In this document: piece after piece, positions 24,243 to 29,430 of the stretch
Position numbering within the stretch: position 1 is the stretch's first letter
How the letters are laid out: every line of letters starts with the position of its first letter
Source: UBA1731 sp964567665
GTDB taxonomy: Bacteria > Verrucomicrobiota > Kiritimatiellia > RFP12 > UBA1067
Direction: 5' to 3'
Assembly (NCBI GenBank): GCA_964567665.1
Contig: CAZMNN010000029.1
Span: 1 to 29,430, forward strand
Length of the DNA: 29,430 nucleotides
The notes under the pieces: model-generated
Databases searched by the model: none
Told to the model about the DNA's origin: nothing
The model's input: only the letters and a program-made list of their open reading frames with translations
Program-made: the position numbers and the translations under genes

Positions 24243-25088
24243 ATGTCCAATAAACTTCTGATTTGGTCAACGCGCCGCGTCAGGCGGTTTATCCGCAGCG
24301 CAACCGGGGTGGAGTTCCCGTTGGGGCGTCTGCGCCTATCCAATGCATGTTCATTTGAGCGGCCATGCCGTCTGACTGGCGACGTCGATTTCAAATCCGC
24401 CATATCCTTCGGTGCATTTTCCAGCGTAGACGGCGTGGCTCAGACCGGTGTTCTGCGGAATGTGTCTGTCGGACGCTATACGTCGATCGGACGCCATGTT
24501 GAGATAGGGCTTACCGATCATCCCACAACATGGCTGTCGACGACGGCGCGGCAATACAATGCACATTATCTTGGCTGGGAACGTTGGACTGGGAAGACGG
24601 TGACAACACAGGGGCATGAGATGTCGCGGCCTGTTTTCATCGGAAATGACGTGTGGATCGGCGATCATGCCATAGTTATGGGTGGTGTAAAGATCGGCGA
24701 TGGAGCGGTGGTGGCAGCTGGCGCTGTTGTCACAAAGGATGTTCCGCCATATGCGATCGTCGGTGGCGTTCCGGCTCGCGTGATTAAATTTAGGTTCGAC
24801 GACGCAACCATTAGTGCGCTTCAGGAGTTGGCATGGTGGCGTTACGACCTTGCGGACTTCGGGGCGTTGGATTGGGCGAATGTGCCGGCGGCAATGCGGG
24901 CCGTAAAAGAACGGATGGAATCTTGCGAACCATATGCTCCGAAGTGGATTGGCGTGGACGAACTGCGTCCGTACCGCCTTTGGCATCTTTTCCACTTTGA
25001 GATCAGCAGATTCGCCATACGGATAAAGATGTTCGGCTTTTGGATTGTACACATGGTGAAAGGAGGCGAACACAATGGCATTCATTAA
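24243..25088 (+). CDS. CatB-related O-acetyltransferase
   Basis: This 281-residue xenobiotic-acyltransferase-like protein has a beta-helix core with SVGRYTSIGRHVEIGLTDHP. The catalytic His is probably in TDHPTTW. It is followed by PVFIGNDVWIGDHAIVMGGV, GAVVAAGAVVTKDV and AIVGGVPARVIKFRF. The C-terminal 75 residues (WWRYDLADFGALDW onward) extend beyond the family core, with an aromatic and basic tail that may contact the membrane. GAGG lies 7 bases before ATG 24243. The last 14 bases overlap the next acyltransferase gene. Confidence 0.85.
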   Translation: MSNKLLIWSTRRVRRFIRSATGVEFPLGRLRLSNACSFERPCRLTGDVDFKSAISFGAFSSVDGVAQTGVLRNVSVGRYTSIGRHVEIGLTDHPTTWLSTTARQYNAHYLGWERWTGKTVTTQGHEMSRPVFIGNDVWIGDHAIVMGGVKIGDGAVVAAGAVVTKDVPPYAIVGGVPARVIKFRFDDATISALQELAWWRYDLADFGALDWANVPAAMRAVKERMESCEPYAPKWIGVDELRPYRLWHLFHFEISRFAIRIKMFGFWIVHMVKGGEHNGIH

Positions 25089-25653
25089 TTTTATCATTTG
25101 GCTTGTGACTGTGCCAATTATGACGGGTCGGCTGCGTGGCAGCATCCGCTCCCGCATGAAGTCGTTCTTCATGGCACTTCCGGCGCGACGCAAGTGCAAA
25201 CGGATAGGCAGGAACTTCCGGTGCGGTGGCGGCGGTAAAGTCCATCTTACCAGAAAGACCGAGATTGGCGACAACGTTGCGCTTCAAGGCGTTTGGGCAA
25301 GCGGGAACGGGAGACTGCGTTTCGGAAACTGCATCGCGTGCGGTGATTCGCTTCGCATCTTCACGCGAAACCATAACTATGAGGGAGATAGGCTTCCGTT
25401 CGACTCAAAATGGGTAACCAAGGATGTGTTCGTCGATGACTATGTATGGATAGGCGCACAGGTTATTCTTCTTCCGGGTACGCATATCCACGAAGGCGCG
25501 ATAATTCAAGCAGGTAGCGTGGTCCATGGCGATGTGCCGGCCTGCGCAATTGCGGGCGGAAATCCGGCCAAGGTTTTTGCGTATCGCGACAGGGAGCGAT
25601 TTGAAAGGCTTAAGGCTGAATACGAAGCTGGTAGGCTTGGCGATAAAGGTTGA
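25075..25653 (+). CDS. Hexapeptide-repeat acyltransferase, paralogue of the 22916 gene
   Basis: This 192-residue beta-helix acyltransferase shows clear similarity to the gene at 22916 through the C-terminal half: NHNYEGDRLPFDSKWVTKDV, WIGAQVILLPGTHIHEGAII, then VVHGDV and IAGGNPAKVFAYRD. The N-terminus is a hydrophobic segment (MAFINFIIWLVTVPIM) followed by a basic stretch, so it may attach to the inner membrane. AGGAGG (25061-25066) lies 8 bases before the ATG. The two paralogues bracket the DUF1796 and CatB genes, which suggests a local duplication or sequential acquisition. Confidence 0.87.
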   Translation: MAFINFIIWLVTVPIMTGRLRGSIRSRMKSFFMALPARRKCKRIGRNFRCGGGGKVHLTRKTEIGDNVALQGVWASGNGRLRFGNCIACGDSLRIFTRNHNYEGDRLPFDSKWVTKDVFVDDYVWIGAQVILLPGTHIHEGAIIQAGSVVHGDVPACAIAGGNPAKVFAYRDRERFERLKAEYEAGRLGDKG

Positions 25654-25670
25654 AAGATTCGCATTTATGC

Positions 25671-25676
25671 TATGCT
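25671..25676 (+). promoter_or_regulatory. Extended -10 of AAA-ATPase gene remnant
   Basis: ATTTATGCTATGCTTTCAAC contains TGC plus TATGCT, and ATG 25683 follows 6 bases after the -10. It shares the layout of the 20443 and 28595 promoters and points toward the cytidylyltransferase fragment at 25777. Confidence 0.45.
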
Positions 25677-25682
25677 TTCAAC

Positions 25683-25750
25683 ATGAAAAGATTATTACAG
25701 GCATCTATGCGAGTGAGGAACTTCGCAGGAGCGGCTACACCTATGTCTGT
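25683..25750 (+). pseudogene. N-terminal stub of an AAA-ATPase/PD-(D/E)XK gene
   Basis: After ATG 25683 a one-base deletion shifts the frame; restored, the text reads MEKIITGIYASEELRRSGYT, then YV. That is the same N-terminus as the remnant at 20455. Bases 25721-25744 are identical to 20494-20517. The similarity ends after YV, and the next gene's ribosome site follows at once (AGGGAG 25761-25766). Only about 22 codons survive. Confidence 0.65.
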
Positions 25751-25776
25751 GGCTTCTTAAAGGGAGACCTGTCCAT

Positions 25777-26037
25777 ATGAATGCGGAAATGAATGTTGCC
25801 TTGATTTTTGCGGGAGGGTGCGGAACACGCATGGACACGGCCACGCCCAAGCAGTTTCTCGAAATGCTTGGAAAACCCGTCCTCTCCCACACGCTGGAAA
25901 TCTTCCAACGCCATCCGCTCGTCCACCGCATTCGCATTGTTGCACAACCGCCGCATTTTGCGCATACGCAGGACATCTGCCGCCGATTCGGCATCACGAA
26001 ATTCGCCGGTTTGGTTGAGGACACCGAGCGCCTGTAG
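25777..26037 (+). pseudogene. N-terminal fragment of IspD/TarI-like cytidylyltransferase
   Basis: This 86-residue frame starts with the nucleotidyltransferase signature VALIFAGGCGTRMDTATPKQ, then FLEMLGKPVLSHTLEIFQRH and IRIVAQPP. These match the first 80 or so residues of the IspD/TarI family (about 230 residues), which makes CDP-methylerythritol or CDP-ribitol. The CTP loop and PKQF are present, but the frame ends at TAG 26035-26037 after KFAGLVEDTERL. The middle of the enzyme is found at 26664-26960, so this looks like one gene split by a rearrangement that brought in tagD. Confidence 0.7.
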
Positions 26038-26120
26038 CGAGACAGAGAAGAATTATTGGATTTGTCGATCCCGCAATTTGTTTGATTAAGGCGATGTTGC
26101 TTTATTCCTTACGCGAGGTC

Positions 26121-26537
26121 TCAGCGGCATTCTTTACATCTTCCGCCCATCTTTGCTTTCAGGTCAGTGGTGGAAATCCCGTCTGTCCTTGGCAGATACA
26201 TGACGCGGCAAAGATCAGACAAAAAGTCAAACTTACCCGCCCAATCATCCCCCATCACAAATATATCAACCTTGTTCTCAACTACATCCTTGCGCTTTTG
26301 CTCCCAGCATGTCTCTGGAATGACCTTGTCCACACACCTCAATGCCGCGACAATTGCCATTCGTTGGTCATCAGGTATTATGCACTTCTTCTTTTTCGCA
26401 TTCCAGTTGAATTGATCGGTTGAAACGGCAACAATCAATTTTCCGTCTGCGCCAGCCAATGCCCGCGCACGTTCCAAAAGCCGCAAGTGTCCAATGTGGA
26501 ACAGATCAAATGTTCCATACGTAATCACATTCGCCAT
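26121..26537 (-). CDS. tagD: Glycerol-3-phosphate cytidylyltransferase
   Basis: This 138-residue cytidylyltransferase makes CDP-glycerol from CTP and glycerol-3-phosphate. VITYGTFDLFHIGHLRLLER contains the HxGH nucleotide-binding motif, VAVSTDQFN follows, and RTDGISTTDLK is the family's RTxGISTT motif. Length matches the TagD family (about 130). ATG 26537 has GGAG 8 bases upstream; a longer frame to 26597 (ending ...VFGETK) is probably not translated. It is oriented against its neighbours and sits between two parts of a broken cytidylyltransferase gene. CDP-glycerol would feed the glycerophosphotransferase-like domain encoded at 20763. Confidence 0.92.
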   Translation of the reverse strand: MANVITYGTFDLFHIGHLRLLERARALAGADGKLIVAVSTDQFNWNAKKKKCIIPDDQRMAIVAALRCVDKVIPETCWEQKRKDVVENKVDIFVMGDDWAGKFDFLSDLCRVMYLPRTDGISTTDLKAKMGGRCKECR

Positions 26538-26663
26538 TTTTGTTTCTCCAAATACATAATGCAGTCTAACGGATAATCGCACTCCAATCATCTCCACAAA
26601 CAGATTGGCTTCACTCCAAAATCCATTGAAGAATGTTCGTGGTAGACGATGTGTGCGTCTCTT

Positions 26664-26960
26664 GAATTAATGGTAGCATTATATCATTTCCAGCCGCTCA
26701 TGGATTCATGTTTCAGATCTATGAAATATTCCAGTTTGTCAAACAGGAAGGATGCTTCGCAGATAGTTTGGCAAATATATGGAAATGCTGTCACCATTAC
26801 ACCATGTTTTGAGACGATTGTCATTTCTCATGATTGCGTGGCAGTCGATTCCATTCCCCAAAGATCGGAATCCTACACAGCACAGGTGCCGCAGAGTTTC
26901 CGCGTAGGGCTATGCGAAATGTTCAACCGTCGGCTGGCCGACTGGCGTAATCTCACATAA
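26664..26960 (+). pseudogene. Central fragment of an IspD/TarI-like cytidylyltransferase
   Basis: The frame carries IYGNAVTITPCFETIVISHD, then VDSIPQRSESYTAQVPQSFR and VGLCEMFNRRLADW, ending at TAA. The pattern (GNAVT..PC.ETI, then PxRS...AQxPQSFR) is the region of IspD/TarI that carries the substrate and dimer segment, at about residues 130-185 of the family. No start with a ribosome site is seen, and the C-terminal 45 or so residues are missing. It has the same orientation as the N-terminal fragment at 25777. Recognition is by motif only. Confidence 0.5.
26678..26683 (-). promoter_or_regulatory. Candidate -10 for tagD
   Basis: On the minus strand GAAATGATATAATGC gives TATAAT with extended TGA. 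It lies about 140 bases upstream of the tagD start and overlaps the beginning of the cytidylyltransferase fragment on the other strand, so it may be fortuitous. Confidence 0.35.
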
Positions 26961-27022
26961 GTCACAATAGTCACGATCAGTGCTATGCTGATGGTTCGGG
27001 TCTTGTAAAAACGATAGAAACA

Positions 27023-27056
27023 GCATCCACCGCATCCATGTAAATGCGGTGGATGC
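27023..27056 (-). terminator. Terminator hairpin of the GT4 gene
   Basis: A perfect 13-base stem (GCATCCACCGCAT at 27023-27035 with ATGCGGTGGATGC at 27044-27056) encloses an 8-base loop. On the minus strand it lies 73 bases beyond the GT4 stop and is followed by TGTTTCTATCGTTTTT, so it fits an intrinsic terminator for that gene. The rest of 26961-27128 shows nothing convincing. Confidence 0.6.
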
Positions 27057-27128
27057 TTGATAAGAGGCGATTGGATGCGTTGCGTCCTAAACTGAAGATG
27101 AAATCAACCGCTTTCTTGCACCTCTTGA

Positions 27129-28238
27129 TCAGTCCAATGATAGTGATGCAAATAGGAATTCCCATTCGTGGCAGATGTTGTCCGGGGAAAACGCATTGAG
27201 CGCATCCTGGATTTTGGAGTTGGAGGCATTTTCCGTTGTGGCAGACATCAGACCTCCATCAAGAGCAATAGCCAGCGCCTTGGGCGTGGGTGCGGACATA
27301 ATTCCTCCAAAGCGCGGGACAAGTTCCGCACTTGCAATGCAGTCCGAACATCCGACAACACGCTTTCCGAATGCGGCGGACTCCATAATGACCAAGGGAA
27401 GACCCTCTATTCGGCTTGGGAATGCGACAAGGTCGGCATCAGCGTAGATTGCGGCTGGATTGTCGCAGTATCCTGCAAACCGAATGCGTTCAGCCACGCC
27501 GAGTTTTGCCGCAAGGCGCTTCAGTTGAGCGATATATTTGGGCTTGCCTTTTCCGTAGAGCGACAGGACTGCATCTCGATTGCCCATCTGTGCGAACGCT
27601 TTAATGAGCAGTTCCTGCCGCTTATCCTTATTGATGGCTGCGGGATATACGATATGCGAGTGCATGCCGTGACAACTCTCCAGCACTTCGTATGGTCTTC
27701 GTGTGTGCGTGTCTGCGATATCAACAGGGGGCGAATTACGCAAATTCGCGTGAAGGGTATTGTCGACATTCACGGCGTTGCCGATTACGACGATGCGTCT
27801 GTCGGCACCAAGCCACTTTCTCACGGAAGAAACGTAGGCCGGCAGCAGAACCTGCACTGCCGCACATCGCCTGATTGCCAGCCGCACCTTCCAATTGCGG
27901 ATGAAGTGCTTCCACTTGAACGCTGTTGGCGGGTAGATGTGGAACTGGTGTACGACAGGGCAAGGAAATGATTTGGGATGGATTGACGCAAGGTCAAGCG
28001 TTTCATTTGTTCCTGCCGAAACGATGATGTCAGGACGTATGTCGTTGATTGCAATCTTCAGATCCTTCAATTCCGAAAACTGGATTACTTGAACCATAGT
28101 GTCCATAGCCACTTTGAGTTCGGACTTCGTGGCAATGATGACTGTGTGACGCTTTGCAAGCGACGCCGCAAGCGCGGTGACTGCACGGTCGGCTCCGCGT
28201 CCAGTCGAAAGGTTGTCTTTGTAAAGGAGGATTCTCAT
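27129..28238 (-). CDS. Glycosyltransferase family 4
   Basis: This 369-residue GT-B glycosyltransferase starts MRILLYKDNLSTGRGADRAV, the usual N-terminal glycine-rich acceptor loop. The donor half has IVYPAAINKDKRQELLIKAF, LYGKGKP, IRFAGYCDNPAAIYADADL and the EGLPLVIMESAAFG E-x7-E motif near 305, typical of retaining GT4 enzymes. ATG 28238 is chosen because homologues begin with this motif; a longer frame to 28358 reads into a pseudogene remnant. The start overlaps the stop of the remnant frame (ATGA), so the AAA-gene remnant's promoter and translation may now serve this gene. Confidence 0.88.
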   Translation of the reverse strand: MRILLYKDNLSTGRGADRAVTALAASLAKRHTVIIATKSELKVAMDTMVQVIQFSELKDLKIAINDIRPDIIVSAGTNETLDLASIHPKSFPCPVVHQFHIYPPTAFKWKHFIRNWKVRLAIRRCAAVQVLLPAYVSSVRKWLGADRRIVVIGNAVNVDNTLHANLRNSPPVDIADTHTRRPYEVLESCHGMHSHIVYPAAINKDKRQELLIKAFAQMGNRDAVLSLYGKGKPKYIAQLKRLAAKLGVAERIRFAGYCDNPAAIYADADLVAFPSRIEGLPLVIMESAAFGKRVVGCSDCIASAELVPRFGGIMSAPTPKALAIALDGGLMSATTENASNSKIQDALNAFSPDNICHEWEFLFASLSLD

Positions 28239-28394
28239 GCGCTCTTGCAATCCCGCAATAAGCCAACATACTTTTCTGTCTTCCACTCGGCTATGGCGCG
28301 TTTCTTCACATAGAACGAGACCTTTATGAGGGTGGTGCGGCAATCTGGAACATGGCACTTCATGACGTGACTTTCACAATAATCAATTGCTGGA
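28235..28394 (-). pseudogene. Internally deleted AAA-ATPase/PD-(D/E)XK remnant ahead of GT4
   Basis: On the minus strand a short frame from ATG 28363 encodes 42 residues, including TTLIKVSFYVKKRAIAEWKT. This matches the C-terminal end seen in the 20455-20713 remnant (ITLIGVSFPTKERAIAEWKT); 23 of 24 bases agree between 28277-28300 and 20675-20698 in opposite orientation. Upstream only about 25 bases separate it from a promoter, so almost the whole gene body is gone. The stop TGA (28235-28237) overlaps the GT4 start. Confidence 0.65.
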
Positions 28395-28400
28395 ATTATA
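28395..28400 (-). promoter_or_regulatory. Extended -10 ahead of the remnant and GT4 gene
   Basis: The minus strand reads CAATATGCTATAATTCC, TATAAT with extended TGC. No other candidate lies between here and the GT4 start at 28238, so it probably drives that gene. The 28401-28594 stretch between this and the divergent promoter at 28595 shows no gene. Confidence 0.5.
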
Positions 28401-28594
28401 GCATATTGCCATTCCTGACGCGCACAGTCCGATCTGCACTTGTGGTCGCAAATAGGTGACTTTGTAAGGTGGTGGTGGGCTTCTTTTCCTGTCATACCAC
28501 AGGCCCGGCCTTTCTTTTGCTGGATCATGAGATGTTGCGACTTCCCTCCTCTCCACGCCAATCGAGGAAGTGAAAACCTCTACGTGCATTATGG

Positions 28595-28600
28595 TATAAT
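28595..28600 (+). promoter_or_regulatory. Extended -10 directly before the AAA-ATPase start
   Basis: ATGGTATAATTGCGCCCATG: TATAAT with extended TGG ends 7 bases before ATG 28608, with no ribosome site between. Transcription would begin at the ATG, giving a leaderless mRNA. The spacing and the bases TTGCG repeat those at 20443. Confidence 0.65.
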
Positions 28601-28607
28601 TGCGCCC

Positions 28608-29430
28608 ATGAGACCGATAGCGACTACGACGAGCGATTTCGCGGACCTCCGCAGGAAGGGGTGCATCTACGTTGACAAGACGGCGTACTTCCACCGCCTC
28701 GTCACGGACGTGGGCACGAGCATGTTCTTCCTCGCACGTCCGCGCCGGTTCGGCAAGTCGCTCATGATCACCGCCTTGAAGGCGATCTTCCAGGGCCGCC
28801 GCGAGCTGTTCGACGGGCTGGCCATCGCGGAGACCGACTGGGCGTGGGAAAAGTGGCCGGTGTTGCACTTCAATCTCGGTGCCGTGGTGACGACGGACAT
28901 CGAATCGTTCGACCGGTCGTTCGCCATTCAGGTCAAGAGCCGCATAGAGGATGCGGGGCATGTCTACGACGACGCGATGCTGTCGGCGGATAACTTCGGC
29001 AAGGCAATCGAATCGCTGTCCGCCGCGAACGGCGGGAAGGGCGTGGTCATCCTGATCGACGAGTACGACGCGCCCGTCTCCCATGCGCTTGACAGACCGG
29101 AGCTTGCCGAGGCGATCCGCAGCCGCCTGTCCTCTTTCTATACGGTAATGAAGGATCGTACTGGCGACATCCGCTTCCTGATGATGACGGGCGTATCGAA
29201 GTTCACGAAGATGTCCGTGTTCTCCGCGCTCAACAACATCGTGGACGTGTCGATGCGCCGCGAATACGCGACGATGCTCGGCTACACGGAGGAGGAGCTG
29301 TCGGCGAACTTCGAGGAGCATCTGCGGGAGCACGCGGAGGTCATGGGGCTTTCCTACGACGTCTACCGCGCCGAACTGCGGCGGTGGTACAACGGCTTCC
29401 GCTTCTCGCCGGACAACCCGACGACGGTGT
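28608..29430 (+). CDS. AAA-ATPase-like/PD-(D/E)XK nuclease family protein, N-terminal part
   Basis: The gene runs off the window; 274 codons are seen. It has the family N-terminus DFADLRRKGCIYVDKT, a Walker A-like RPRRFGKSLM near residue 44-53, a Walker B-like VVILIDEYDAP near 147-157, a sensor-like MMTGVSKFTKMSVFSALNN near 205, and RRWYNGFRF near the end. This is the AAA-ATPase-like domain (PF09820 type), which usually precedes a C-terminal PD-(D/E)XK nuclease-like domain; that part would lie beyond 29430. Function is unproven, though the family is highly multiplied in some gut genomes. Its third-codon GC is high, unlike the island genes beside it. Confidence 0.85.
   Translation, partial: MRPIATTTSDFADLRRKGCIYVDKTAYFHRLVTDVGTSMFFLARPRRFGKSLMITALKAIFQGRRELFDGLAIAETDWAWEKWPVLHFNLGAVVTTDIESFDRSFAIQVKSRIEDAGHVYDDAMLSADNFGKAIESLSAANGGKGVVILIDEYDAPVSHALDRPELAEAIRSRLSSFYTVMKDRTGDIRFLMMTGVSKFTKMSVFSALNNIVDVSMRREYATMLGYTEEELSANFEEHLREHAEVMGLSYDVYRAELRRWYNGFRFSPDNPTTV

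Noticed and set aside
26983..27165. 60-codon minus-strand frame downstream of the GT4 stop
   Set aside because: It overlaps the end of the GT4 gene in another frame and includes the terminator hairpin; no ribosome site or family resemblance.
28410..28594. Terminal inverted repeats around the AAA-ATPase gene
   Set aside because: No inverted or target-site repeat could be identified beside the start at 28608 or around the remnants, so no insertion-sequence structure is claimed.
1..29430. CRISPR arrays, tRNA or rRNA genes, transposase genes
   Set aside because: I looked for regularly spaced repeats, cloverleaf-type sequences and transposase motifs and saw none.

Overview
The window is bacterial, gene-dense and moderately GC-rich, with an AT-richer surface-polysaccharide island at about 17.4-28.2 kb. 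Several features suggest an uncultured gut bacterium of the PVC group (Lentisphaerota/Kiritimatiellota-like): a run of type II secretion pseudopilins, a Tat-exported GH109-type glycosidase, and AAA-ATPase/PD-(D/E)XK genes. That placement is inference only; there is no rRNA or tRNA in the window. A 10-N gap inside G homopolymers (17146-17330) marks it as a draft assembly.

Layout. 1-486: C-terminal end of an exported-type protein. 740-3892: compact restriction-modification operon with two tandem C5-cytosine methyltransferases and an HNH endonuclease. 4083-5249: phosphoglycerate dehydrogenase. 5383-9017: type II secretion/pilus operon (GspF, GspG and three further pseudopilin-like proteins), followed by an unrecognised 189-aa protein and a YkgJ-type cysteine-cluster protein. 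10022-11505 (minus): aminotransferase behind a stand-alone Lrp/AsnC ligand-binding domain protein. 11749-13488: threonyl-tRNA synthetase without a TGS domain. 13589-15043: GH109-like Gfo/Idh/MocA protein with a Tat/lipoprotein signal. 15131-17.1 kb: large protein with YrbL-like and kinase-like domains, broken by the poly-G/N region.

The 17.4-28.2 kb island carries a GT2 glycosyltransferase, a frameshifted radical SAM gene, a polysaccharide pyruvyl transferase, a fused GT2/CDP-glycerol glycerophosphotransferase-like protein, three left-handed beta-helix acyltransferases, a DUF1796 protein, a glycerol-3-phosphate cytidylyltransferase (tagD) and a GT4 glycosyltransferase. TagD and the CDP-glycerol-type transferase domain together suggest glycerol-phosphate decoration of a surface glycan; pyruvate and acyl groups would be added by the other enzymes.

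The most interesting structure is a set of degraded copies of one AAA-ATPase/PD-(D/E)XK gene family (20455-20713, 25683-25750, 28235-28394 minus), with a better copy starting at 28608 and running off the window. Each remnant keeps an extended -10 promoter, and each lies directly upstream of, and in the same orientation as, an island gene. In the two clearest copies (20443 and 28595) TATAAT lies 7 nt before the ATG, which implies leaderless transcripts. An IspD/TarI-like cytidylyltransferase also appears split in two around the oppositely oriented tagD gene.
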